From: JAVBUP01 sp031555175
GTDB taxonomy: Bacteria; Bacillota_I; Bacilli_A; Erysipelotrichales; Coprobacillaceae
Length of the DNA: 30,710 nt
NCBI GenBank assembly: GCA_031555175.1
Contig: JAVBUP010000052.1
Coordinates: 1 to 30,710, forward strand
Reading direction: 5' to 3'
The notes below the pieces were generated by a model. It worked only from the letters and a program-made list of their open reading frames with translations, made no database searches and had not been told where the DNA came from. Below, one piece after another: positions 17,729 to 26,412 of the stretch. Both the position numbers and the translations under genes were made by a program. Each line of letters starts with the position of its first letter. The stretch's first letter is position 1.

Positions 17729-17764
17729 CCAAACTAGAAAATATAATTTTCTAGCTTTTTGGCT
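17727..17764 (+). terminator. Terminator after pulA
   Basis: Inner stem CTAGAAAAT (17734-17742) with ATTTTCTAG (17746-17754) followed by CTTTTT, enclosed by an outer pairing AGCCAAA (17727-17733) with TTTGGCT (17758-17764). The pulA stop (17726-17728) touches the stem. No promoter fits between this hairpin and pth, so it may be leaky. Confidence 0.7.
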
Positions 17765-17782
17765 TTATGATGGAGGTGGATT

Positions 17783-18337
17783 ATGAAGTTAATAGTAGGA
17801 TTAGGTAATCCAGGTAAAGATTACGAGAACACAAGGCATAATTGTGGCTTTAAAGTAATAGATGAGATTGCCAAAGAACTTAATGTAACTTTAGATAAAG
17901 CGAAATTTAAAGGAATTTACACTAAGACTAGCTATAAAGGAGAAGAAGTAATACTGCTTAAACCATTGACTTATATGAATTCGTCAGGGGAGTCAGTAGT
18001 AGAAGTTATGAACTTCTTTAAGATAGATGTTGAAGATATCCTCGTTATTTATGATGATTTAGATATGCCAGTTGGTAAAATAAGACTACGTGAAGATGGC
18101 AGTGCTGGTGGGCATAATGGTATGAAAAGTATTATTCAACATATTAAAACACAAAAATTTAAGAGAATACGCGTTGGAATAGATAAGGATCAGTTCATAC
18201 CAGTCATTGATTATGTGTTAGGGAAATTTAGAAAAGATGAAAAAGTTATTATTGAGGAAACTTTTAATAGAGCTGCAAAAGCTGCATTGTATTTTGTAGA
18301 AACAGATTTTATGAAAGTAATGAACAAGTATAACTGA
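17783..18337 (+). CDS. pth: Peptidyl-tRNA hydrolase
   Basis: A 184-residue bacterial Pth, which releases peptides from prematurely dissociated peptidyl-tRNA. Conserved residues are present: Asn9 in GLGNPG, catalytic His19 in TRHN, Asn66 in TYMNSSG, Asp91 in YDDLDMPVG, and Asn112 in SAGGHNGMKS. The start follows GGAGGTG (17772-17778). It ends in TGA, whose last base is the first base of the mfd ATG (TGATG), a classic coupled overlap. No separate promoter is seen between the pulA hairpin and this gene. Confidence 0.97.
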   Translation: MKLIVGLGNPGKDYENTRHNCGFKVIDEIAKELNVTLDKAKFKGIYTKTSYKGEEVILLKPLTYMNSSGESVVEVMNFFKIDVEDILVIYDDLDMPVGKIRLREDGSAGGHNGMKSIIQHIKTQKFKRIRVGIDKDQFIPVIDYVLGKFRKDEKVIIEETFNRAAKAALYFVETDFMKVMNKYN

Positions 18338-21300
18338 TGAAATTATTATTTGATGTACTAAATAATAACCAAGCAAAACTATTAGTTGATAAAGGGTATG
18401 GTGAGATAATTCATTCAAGCATTAATGATGAAGCACTATTGATAGCTTCGTCTTTTACATCTAACCCAAGAACTATTGTTGTAGTTAAAAGTAGTCTTTA
18501 CGAGGCTCAACAACTTCACTTACACTTATCATCAATGATTAAAGAATCCTCTCTATACTTTCCATATGATGAATCATTACGTGTTGAAGCATTAGCTGCT
18601 TCTCCTGAAATGCAGGCAATCCGCTTTAATACTATTTCTAGAATAATAGATAAAAAACCAATTGTTTTGGTCACACATACAGCTGCAATCATTCGCAAGA
18701 TCCCTAGCTATGAATTATTTGTAAAGAAAATAATTGATTTAAAAGTGGACCAAGTAATTGATCCAAAAATATTACGTCGTAAATTAGTAGAATTAGGTTA
18801 CAACTTTGAAACTAGAGTCGATACACCATTCCACTTCAGTAATCGTGGAGGAATTATCGACGTTTTCAGCATGAATTATGAAAATCCAGTACGTATAGAA
18901 TTCTTTGATGACATTATAGAATCAATTAGATTTTATGATCCTGAATCGCAAAGAACATTAAAATCAGTAGATGAAGTTTCGATATATCCAGCTTCTGAGA
19001 TTCTTTATGATGATGAAGATATTGAAGAAGTTGTGATAAAAATAACTAATCTTAAAGAGCAAACACTTTCAAAAATATCGACAGATAAGCAAGATATATT
19101 AATTAATGAAATAGCTATGGATATTGAGAATATTAGAAATCACGGGACTAGTTTTCATGAATATCGCTATTATGGGATGTTCAATAAATGTAGTTCAATT
19201 TTAGATTACTTTAATAATCCAGTAGTTATTCTTTCAGACAAGAACGGAGTATTAGATAATTACAAGATGTTAATGGAAGAAGGCAATGAATATAACTTAG
19301 AACTCTTTGAAGCTGGCAAAATGTTACCTAACTTAGATTTATTCTTTGATATTCATCAAGTTCTGAGCATTCACAAAAAGCAACTTCTGATGAAAATGTT
19401 TAGAACAAAAGACAGTGAAGTAACATTCAATACGCGTTCATTAATTACTAATGTTACTAATGAAGAAACATTAGTAAAACTATTAAGAGAATATATAGAA
19501 ACATCTAAAGTGTTAATTATATTAGAAAAAGATAGTCATATTAGGAAATTAGAAGAGCTATTTGTAAATTACAATTTGAAGTATGTTTTAGTTGGAGATG
19601 AAGATAAAGTTTTTGATGGAATAAATATTTATCGTAAAGATATGGCAGAGGGATTGGAGTTAATGGATGAAAATCTAATTATCCTTACTGCAAAAGAATT
19701 ATTTGGATTAACGCAAAGGACACCTAAACATTTCCTAAGATATAAGAATGCAAAAGTTATCAAAAATTATGAAGAGTTAAATATTGGAGATTATGTTGTT
19801 CATGACATGCATGGAATTGGGCAATACATGGGGATTAAAACGTTAGAAACAAAAGGTAATTTAAGAGATTATTTATATATAGCTTATAAAGATAATGATA
19901 CATTGTATGTGCCAGTTGAGCAGTTTAAACTAATCCGTAAATACTCCTCAAAAGATGGTAGACCTCCCAAAATTTATAAATTAGGAAGTACTGCATGGCA
20001 AAAGACTAAACAAAAAATCAGGGAAAAGGTAGACGATTTAGCAGATTATTTAATTGATTTATATGCTAAGCGTATGGCAATGCAGGGGTATGCTTTCGGT
20101 CAAGATACACCAGAGCAGATTGGATTTGAAAATGATTTTGAATTTGATTTAACTATTGATCAGATTACTTCCTTACAAGAAATCAAAGAGGATATGGAAA
20201 AGCCACAGCCAATGGATCGTTTGCTGTGTGGTGATGTTGGATTCGGGAAAACTGAAGTTGCCCTAAGAGCAGCTTTTAAAGCGATCATGGAAGGAAAACA
20301 AGTAGCGTTGCTATGTCCTACTACTATATTGTCAAAACAACATTATGAAACTATGGTACATCGTTTCCGTAACTATCCAGTAAATATAGCAATGTTGAAT
20401 CGATATGTTACTCCAAAAGATGCATCGAAGATCTTAAATGATTTGAAAGAGGGTAAAATAGACATATTAGTTGGAACACATCGCATCCTTTCAAAAGATG
20501 TTAAGTTTAAAAATATTGGATTCTTAATTGTTGATGAAGAGCAAAGATTTGGTGTGAAACATAAGGAAACCATTAAAGAGTTTAAGCAAAATATAGATGT
20601 ATTAACATTAACTGCGACTCCAATACCAAGGACATTACAAATGTCATTAATGGGAATAAGAGGGTTATCACAAATTGATACGCCGCCAAAAAATAGGATG
20701 CCAGTTAACACTTACGTTGTGGAAAAAAATCCAGCAATGATCAAACAAATCATTGAACGAGAACTGGCTAGAGGTGGGCAGGTATTTTATCTTTATAACA
20801 ACACTTCTGACATTACATCACAAGCTTATAAGATTACTAGACAAATACCAAATGCAAGAGTAGGTATTGGACATGGTAAAATGGATAAAGAAGAGTTAGA
20901 AGATGTAATGATGAAATTTGTAAATAGAGATTATAATGTCTTAGTTTGTACTACAATTATTGAAACAGGCATAGATATTCCAAACGCTAATACAATAATA
21001 ATTGAGGATGCTGATCATTTTGGATTAAGCCAACTATATCAGATAAAAGGACGAGTTGGTCGCAGCGATCGAATGGCATATGCCTATTTAATGTATCGCC
21101 CACATCGTCAATTAACTGAGATTGCCATGAAAAGACTATCAGCCATAAAAGAATTCACGGAACTAGGATCGGGTTATAAAATAGCTATGCGAGACTTAGC
21201 AATCCGTGGAGCGGGTGACATCCTTGGCGGGGAACAAGCAGGATTTATAGATACAGTTGGATTTGATATGTATATGAAAATACTTCAAGAGGCCATCCAA

Positions 21301-21762
21301 GAAAAAACTGGGCAACTAGAAGAGGATCCAATCAAGGTTAGTAACGTTTCAGTAGAGGGATATATTCCCCAGAATTATGTATCTACTGATATGGAAAAAC
21401 TGCAACTTTATCAACGAATTGATCATGCATCATCGCTAATTGATATAGATGAAATCCAAAGTGAAATAATTGATATATATGGGAAACTTCCTCGTGAAGT
21501 AGCTGCTTTAATTGATAAACGCCGTTTTGATATATTGATTAGTATCACTAATGTTGAAAAAATAAATGATCAAAAAGACTTTATCGAGATAACTTTTAAT
21601 CAAGAGTATACAAATACTGTTGATGGTGTTAAATTATTAGACTTAGTTTATAGTATTTCCAGGGAAATAACGGTTAGGCATGCTCGCGGGTTTATTACAT
21701 TCAAAATGAATAAAACGGAATCTTGGATGAAGAAACTAAATGAATTACTGGAAAGAATATAA
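18337..21762 (+). CDS. mfd: Transcription-repair coupling factor
   Basis: An 1141-residue Mfd, near the family length of about 1150. It removes RNA polymerase stalled at DNA damage and recruits UvrA. The domain order is a UvrB-like N-terminus; an RNA-polymerase-interacting CarD-like domain (about 482-545, IGDYVVHDMHGIGQYMG); superfamily 2 helicase motors with Walker A GDVGFGKT (632-639), the DEEQ box starting at Asp733 and TATPIPRTL; then the RecG-like GRVGRSDR motif; and a C-terminal TRCF domain. Translation is coupled to pth by a 1-nt overlap, and the usual Bacillota order is kept. The stop lies in the stem of a strong terminator. Confidence 0.98.
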   Translation: MKLLFDVLNNNQAKLLVDKGYGEIIHSSINDEALLIASSFTSNPRTIVVVKSSLYEAQQLHLHLSSMIKESSLYFPYDESLRVEALAASPEMQAIRFNTISRIIDKKPIVLVTHTAAIIRKIPSYELFVKKIIDLKVDQVIDPKILRRKLVELGYNFETRVDTPFHFSNRGGIIDVFSMNYENPVRIEFFDDIIESIRFYDPESQRTLKSVDEVSIYPASEILYDDEDIEEVVIKITNLKEQTLSKISTDKQDILINEIAMDIENIRNHGTSFHEYRYYGMFNKCSSILDYFNNPVVILSDKNGVLDNYKMLMEEGNEYNLELFEAGKMLPNLDLFFDIHQVLSIHKKQLLMKMFRTKDSEVTFNTRSLITNVTNEETLVKLLREYIETSKVLIILEKDSHIRKLEELFVNYNLKYVLVGDEDKVFDGINIYRKDMAEGLELMDENLIILTAKELFGLTQRTPKHFLRYKNAKVIKNYEELNIGDYVVHDMHGIGQYMGIKTLETKGNLRDYLYIAYKDNDTLYVPVEQFKLIRKYSSKDGRPPKIYKLGSTAWQKTKQKIREKVDDLADYLIDLYAKRMAMQGYAFGQDTPEQIGFENDFEFDLTIDQITSLQEIKEDMEKPQPMDRLLCGDVGFGKTEVALRAAFKAIMEGKQVALLCPTTILSKQHYETMVHRFRNYPVNIAMLNRYVTPKDASKILNDLKEGKIDILVGTHRILSKDVKFKNIGFLIVDEEQRFGVKHKETIKEFKQNIDVLTLTATPIPRTLQMSLMGIRGLSQIDTPPKNRMPVNTYVVEKNPAMIKQIIERELARGGQVFYLYNNTSDITSQAYKITRQIPNARVGIGHGKMDKEELEDVMMKFVNRDYNVLVCTTIIETGIDIPNANTIIIEDADHFGLSQLYQIKGRVGRSDRMAYAYLMYRPHRQLTEIAMKRLSAIKEFTELGSGYKIAMRDLAIRGAGDILGGEQAGFIDTVGFDMYMKILQEAIQEKTGQLEEDPIKVSNVSVEGYIPQNYVSTDMEKLQLYQRIDHASSLIDIDEIQSEIIDIYGKLPREVAALIDKRRFDILISITNVEKINDQKDFIEITFNQEYTNTVDGVKLLDLVYSISREITVRHARGFITFKMNKTESWMKKLNELLERI

Positions 21763-21799
21763 ATGAAAACATTTTCATTATGAATATTCTTTCCTTTTT
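21750..21799 (+). terminator. Terminator of the pth-mfd unit
   Basis: An 11-bp outer stem (GGAAAGAATAT 21750-21760 with ATATTCTTTCC 21784-21794) encloses an 8-bp inner stem (AATGAAAA with TTTTCATT, 21762-21779) and is followed by TTTTT. The mfd stop codon overlaps the stem. Confidence 0.85.
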
Positions 21800-21821
21800 C
21801 CTTAAATTAGTATTGTGGCAG

Positions 21822-21850
21822 TTGATTAAAGGGAACAAAATTGATAGAAT
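21822..21850 (+). promoter_or_regulatory. glgP promoter
   Basis: TTGATT (21822-21827), a 17-nt spacer and TAGAAT (21845-21850), just downstream of the mfd terminator and 33 bp before the glgP ATG. A good sigma-A match. Confidence 0.6.
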
Positions 21851-21883
21851 TGAGTTGTTGTGAATGAAGGAGGAATACCATTC

Positions 21884-24286
21884 ATGTTTTTAAATAAAGA
21901 AGATTTTCAGTTAGAATTTAGTAGAAGGGTAGTAGAACAATATGGGCGTACAGTTGGTGAAGCTCACATAACAGAAAAATTCATGGTTCTTGAAACTATG
22001 GTTAGAGACTATGCTTCTGTAAATTGGTCTGAAACAAAACAACAAATTGCGAAAAAACAACAAAAACAAATGCATTACTTTTCAATGGAATTTTTAATGG
22101 GAAGATTGTTAACCAACAATCTTATGAACTTAGGAATTTATGATGTTGTTAAAGAAGGGTTAGCAGAGTTTGATATCAATATAAATGAGTTAGAAGAATT
22201 AGAATCTGATCCAGGACTTGGAAATGGGGGGCTAGGAAGATTAGCTGCATGTTTCTTAGATTCACTAGCATCATTAGAGTTAGCTGGGCATGGTAATACA
22301 ATTCGTTATGAATATGGATTATTTAAACAAAAGATAGAAAATGGATATCAAGTTGAAGTACCTGATCAATGGATGAAACTTGGTAATATGTGGGAAGTTA
22401 GAAAACCAAAACATGCTGTTGAAGTGAAATTCGGCGGACGTATTGAGGTGCGAGCTGATGATAGCGGTAATTTAAAGTTTGAGCACGTTGATGCTGAACA
22501 AATTAGAGCCGTGCCATATGATATGCCAATTGTAGGTAGAGATACAAAGGTAACAAATACACTAAGATTATGGAATGCAGAGGCTAGCGATATATTACCT
22601 AAAAATATTGATTTTAGAAGATATACTCAAGAAGTAAGAGATATTTGTCAAACATTATATCCTGATGATTCTACAGAAGATGGAAGAAGATTACGTTTAA
22701 AGCAACAATACTTCTTTGTATCTGCAGGGGTAATAGCAATTGTAAGAGCACATTTAAGAAAATATCCATCATTAGATAATTTGCATGAGAAAAATGTAAT
22801 TCAATTAAATGATACACATCCTGTGCTAGTAATACCTGAGTTAATGAGAATATTAGTGGATGAATATCATTATGATTGGAATACAGCATGGAATATTGTA
22901 AGTCACACTTGTGCTTATACAAATCATACGATACTTGCGGAAGCATTAGAAAAATGGCCGATTCAAATGGTTAGATCATTATTGCCACGTATTTATATGA
23001 TTATTGAAGAGATCAACAATCGCTTTACTAACTTTGTTAGAATGTCATCTTTAGATGAAGATAAAGTAAGACGTTTATCAATCATTAAAGATGGACATGT
23101 GCACATGGCTCACTTAGCAATAGCAGGATCATTTAGTGTTAATGGAGTAGCTGAACTTCATTCACAAATCCTTATGAATCAAGAGATGAAAGAATTTAGC
23201 GATTTATATCCAAATAAATTCAATAACAAAACTAATGGAATTACTCATAGAAGATGGCTTGCTTATAGTAATAAAGAATTATCATCATTATTGCATGACA
23301 CAATTGGCGATGGATGGATTAAAGATCCAAGTCAATTAGAAAATCTAATGAATTTTGTAGATGATTCATCAGTGCAAGAAAGATTTATGAATGTTAAACT
23401 ACAACGCAAACAAATTATGGCTGATTATATTAAGGCTCATAATGGTATTGAAGTTGATGTTAATTCAATCTTTGACATTCAAGTAAAAAGACTTCACGCA
23501 TATAAACGTCAACTATTAAATGTATTACATGTAATATATTTATATAAATCAATGAAGAATGACCCTAATTACAGAATATATCCTAGAACATTCATATTTG
23601 GGGCTAAAGCAGCACCAGCTTACCATTTTGCTAAAAAAGTAATTAAACTTATTAACTCAGTGGCTGATGTTGTAAATAATGATCCAGAAACTAATAAGTA
23701 TTTAAAGGTAGTATTCTTAGAAAATTATGGTGTATCACTAGCTGAAATTATTATGCCTTCAGCAGATGTATCAGAGCAAATATCAACGGCTGGTAAAGAA
23801 GCTTCAGGTACTGGAAATATGAAGTTCATGATGAATGGAGCTATTACAATTGGAACTTATGATGGTGCCAATGTAGAGATTTCTAGAGAAGTTGGAATGG
23901 ATAATTGTGTTATCTTTGGATTAAGAGATGAAGAAGTAAATGACTTAAGAAGAAGTGGAACATATTCAGCATGGTCATATTACAATGATGACAATATGAT
24001 AAAAGAAGTGTTAAATTCATTAATTGATGGATCATGGAATACTTCAAAAGAAGAATTTGGAATGATTTTTGATGAGTTAATGTCAAAAAATGATGAATAC
24101 TTCTTATTAGCAGATTTCAAATCATATGTTGAAGCACAGCATAAAGTAGAAGAATTATATAGAAATAGACAACAATGGGCAAAAATATGTTTAACAAATG
24201 TTGCTAAATCTGGATTCTTCTCTTCAGATAGAACAATTAAAGAATATGCTAGTGAAATTTGGCATATTGAACCAGTTAAGTTTTAA
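21884..24286 (+). CDS. glgP: Glycogen/maltodextrin phosphorylase
   Basis: An 800-residue GT35 alpha-glucan phosphorylase, which releases glucose-1-phosphate from alpha-1,4 chains using pyridoxal phosphate. Evidence includes HYFSMEFLMGRLLTNNL near the N-terminus, DPGLGNGGLGRLAACFLDS, IQLNDTHP, VKRLHAYKRQLLN, and the PLP site EASGTGNMKFMMNG with the cofactor Lys647. I chose the ATG at 21884, 10 nt after AAGGAGG (21867-21873); a GTG at 21860 in frame lies upstream of that site. It has its own promoter and a long hairpin terminator. PulA, three genes upstream, would supply debranching. Oddly, its last 48 codons and downstream terminator recur at 27413-27914. Confidence 0.97.
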   Translation: MFLNKEDFQLEFSRRVVEQYGRTVGEAHITEKFMVLETMVRDYASVNWSETKQQIAKKQQKQMHYFSMEFLMGRLLTNNLMNLGIYDVVKEGLAEFDININELEELESDPGLGNGGLGRLAACFLDSLASLELAGHGNTIRYEYGLFKQKIENGYQVEVPDQWMKLGNMWEVRKPKHAVEVKFGGRIEVRADDSGNLKFEHVDAEQIRAVPYDMPIVGRDTKVTNTLRLWNAEASDILPKNIDFRRYTQEVRDICQTLYPDDSTEDGRRLRLKQQYFFVSAGVIAIVRAHLRKYPSLDNLHEKNVIQLNDTHPVLVIPELMRILVDEYHYDWNTAWNIVSHTCAYTNHTILAEALEKWPIQMVRSLLPRIYMIIEEINNRFTNFVRMSSLDEDKVRRLSIIKDGHVHMAHLAIAGSFSVNGVAELHSQILMNQEMKEFSDLYPNKFNNKTNGITHRRWLAYSNKELSSLLHDTIGDGWIKDPSQLENLMNFVDDSSVQERFMNVKLQRKQIMADYIKAHNGIEVDVNSIFDIQVKRLHAYKRQLLNVLHVIYLYKSMKNDPNYRIYPRTFIFGAKAAPAYHFAKKVIKLINSVADVVNNDPETNKYLKVVFLENYGVSLAEIIMPSADVSEQISTAGKEASGTGNMKFMMNGAITIGTYDGANVEISREVGMDNCVIFGLRDEEVNDLRRSGTYSAWSYYNDDNMIKEVLNSLIDGSWNTSKEEFGMIFDELMSKNDEYFLLADFKSYVEAQHKVEELYRNRQQWAKICLTNVAKSGFFSSDRTIKEYASEIWHIEPVKF

Positions 24287-24637
24287 TATATAAGATGGTA
24301 AGATTCCTCTGTATATCCAATATCTATAAGTTTTGGGTATATGGTAGGAATCTTTTTTGTTCATCAAGATATTAGTAGTTAATTTTTAATCAAAAAAAAC
24401 GGAAATATTGCGATAATTTTGAGTTAAACTACTAATTGTTTGCAAAAGTGAACAAGATTTGCTTTTAAAATTATATTATTTTATTATTTATTTAGAAGTA
24501 TAAAGTATCTCTGTCGCCTGGTAGTAAAATTGACTGCAAAGGAGAAGAATTATAAGCAAAGTGAAAAGCAAAAATATTCAAATTTGAGTGTATTGAACAC
24601 ATAATCATTTTAGATATTGTTAGTTATAGAAGTAAAA
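24136..24637 (+). repeat. Direct repeat copy A (glgP 3' end, terminator and leader)
   Basis: About 502 bp that recur at 27413-27914 with a constant offset of 3277 bp and no indel. By hand I count about 19 substitutions (roughly 96% identity), six of them clustered in 24504-24524. The repeat covers the last 48 glgP codons, the stop, the terminator and about 280 bp beyond. Weaker similarity continues to about 24680 after a 19-bp indel. The 5' border falls inside the glgP coding sequence. Confidence 0.95.
24300..24358 (+). terminator. glgP terminator
   Basis: AAGATTCCT (24300-24308) pairs with AGGAATCTT (24346-24354), continued by an inner stem (about 24309-24320 with 24333-24344), giving roughly 21 pairs including a few G-U pairs. 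It ends in TTTTTT. Confidence 0.88.
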
Positions 24638-25059
24638 TTATTTGAAAGTTTTTGATTATATTAACGATAATGTTACCCCTTATTAATATGAGTAGTATGG
24701 TTGTTGCAAAAGCTTTAGAGGAGCATTCAACTTATCTAATAATGATGATATGACTGTGGCGAGGATACTTTTTGTATTGAGAAAAGTAGATAAGAAAGTT
24801 TTATTGCTTGATATATAATACTTGCTTAAGACCAAGTAATTGTATAGTAGATTTGTCATGACCTTGAATAAGAATGGGGGGATATATATTAACTAGAGAT
24901 TATATAATATATTTATAAGAGAAATGAGCTAGGCATCAATAGGCTATAACGATACTATAAATATGCGATGATAAGTCAAAATTGTAAAAATGCGAAAAAC
25001 TTGACGCCGCTCATAATATCTAAAAAATTGTTTAGGACATCTAATGATAAGGAGAAAAT
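24359..25059 (+). other. Long non-coding leader before exported-protein gene 1
   Basis: About 700 bp with no credible gene. Its first 280 bp form the non-coding part of repeat copy A. It contains an imperfect inverted repeat, ATTAGTAGTT near 24370-24379 against AACTACTAAT near 24427-24436, partly kept in copy B. Several AT-rich -10-like hexamers occur, but none has a convincing -35. The last part carries the AAGGAG ribosome site of the next gene. It could be a long 5' leader, a decayed gene or a regulatory RNA; I cannot decide. Confidence 0.6.
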
Positions 25060-26079
25060 ATGAAAAAATCAATTAGAATATTATTAAGTATTTCGATATT
25101 GCTTACTGCAATTATTAATTCTTATGCTTTTGATAAAGATTATCAATCAATAGTTTCTAGTAGTGATTTGGGAATGTTCGTTACAAATAGCAAGAATGAT
25201 AAAAAGGAAGTAAAATTAATAAGTAAGAATAATCTTGATTTAGTTAGAACTTCATTGAAGAGAATCAAAGGCACAGATAATGAGGTAAATAGAGCTATTC
25301 TTAAGTTAATGAGTCTAACTGACAATCAGTTGGATGAGATGGGGCAGAATGAGATTAATAGAATGCTTGATGGAGCTACCGAATTAGTAGTGGCAACTGA
25401 ATACATAAAAGTGGATCAGTATGGTGTCAGTACATCAATGGATGCAAATGAGTGTTTAGAAGAAATAGCAAGACTCGAGGAGGCTCAATTAGTGCGTGGT
25501 GTGCTTCCGCCTATTGATGATGGAGGCGATCCAAGAGATGGTTATAATATGAGAATATCAGGAGATGGCTATATGATGATAGTCACAATGATGACATATG
25601 AAGGTACTAATCCGACGAAGGGATGGTACAAAGTGAGAGCTAGTTATTCTTGGTTAAAACTTCCTGCGCAAAGATTAACGGATGGAATTTCGCTGTTTAA
25701 CAATAATGTGATTTGGAGCACTACTCCAAGTGACTATAAATCAACAATGTCATATAAAACCACTAACTCAAGTGGGTCACCTGTTACATATACATTCGAT
25801 GCGAAGAATGTCATTGATAATTTACAGAACGGAGGAGTATTTGCAGAATATAGATTACCATCAGCTGGGTCTATCTCTAATTTGAATTTTGAACTTTCAG
25901 CTAGAGTTAAAGTATATACAACTAATACTCAGATGTGGTCAAGGTATGTTCACCTAACGGCTGCGATAAGTCCTAAGTTTTCGATAAGTCTTGCAAGCGG
26001 TGGACTTAGCCTTAGTGGGGGATTATCATTTAATGGGCAGGAATATAATTCGTCGTGTTCAGTAGTTTATACACCTTAA
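25060..26079 (+). CDS. Exported protein of an uncharacterised family, paralog 1
   Basis: A 339-residue protein with a clear signal peptide (basic MKKSIR, hydrophobic 7-19, likely cleavage after SYA at 23). The mature part has a helical acidic stretch ending in EINRMLDGATELV (98-110), a loop GVLPPIDDGGD (147-157), then a beta-rich domain with DGYMMI (169-174), KGWYKV (187-192) and YSWLKLPAQRLTDG (196-209), and a Ser/Gly-rich C-terminus with one conserved Cys (YNSSCSVVYTP). AAGGAG lies 5 nt before the ATG. Two paralogs follow at 26413 and 28451. I recall similar WLKMP-R-D exported proteins of unknown role in other Bacillota, but cannot check this. No catalytic motif is visible. Confidence 0.85.
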   Translation: MKKSIRILLSISILLTAIINSYAFDKDYQSIVSSSDLGMFVTNSKNDKKEVKLISKNNLDLVRTSLKRIKGTDNEVNRAILKLMSLTDNQLDEMGQNEINRMLDGATELVVATEYIKVDQYGVSTSMDANECLEEIARLEEAQLVRGVLPPIDDGGDPRDGYNMRISGDGYMMIVTMMTYEGTNPTKGWYKVRASYSWLKLPAQRLTDGISLFNNNVIWSTTPSDYKSTMSYKTTNSSGSPVTYTFDAKNVIDNLQNGGVFAEYRLPSAGSISNLNFELSARVKVYTTNTQMWSRYVHLTAAISPKFSISLASGGLSLSGGLSFNGQEYNSSCSVVYTP

Positions 26080-26412
26080 TATAGGAATCAACTAGTCACT
26101 TTCTATAAGTAAACATTAATCTTTTGTGAAATAATGTCGTAGTTAATATTTTGCTTAGGTTAATGCTTTATTAGGCGATTATTCATATAACAATTATAAA
26201 ATAAATTGGGCAACAAAAAATGATTGTTTGAATCTCAAAAGTATTTCATACATATTAAGTGGAATAATCTAAATGAAGGATATATATGATTAATTATGAG
26301 GTATAGCAAAGCAAAAAATGTCTATTCAATATAAACACTGATAATTAATACATTGCTGTCTAACCAAAAAACATATATTTGGATTTATACTTGTGAAGAA
26401 AGGAGATTATCT
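26080..26412 (+). other. Intergenic stretch between paralogs 1 and 2
   Basis: About 330 bp of AT-rich sequence. I see no gene on either strand, no strong hairpin with a T-tract and no convincing promoter. The end holds the AAAGGAG ribosome site (26399-26405) of paralog 2. Confidence 0.5.

Noticed and set aside
24443..24598. Open frame conserved in both repeat copies, ending N-Y-K-Q-S-E-K-x-K-Y-S-N-L-S-V-L-N-T-stop
   Set aside because: Several differences between copies are silent in this frame, but neither copy has a shared start codon or properly spaced ribosome site, and other changes are radical.
24682..24752. 22-codon ATG frame in the leader of paralog 1
   Set aside because: No ribosome site, no matching frame in the other leader, and a length expected by chance.
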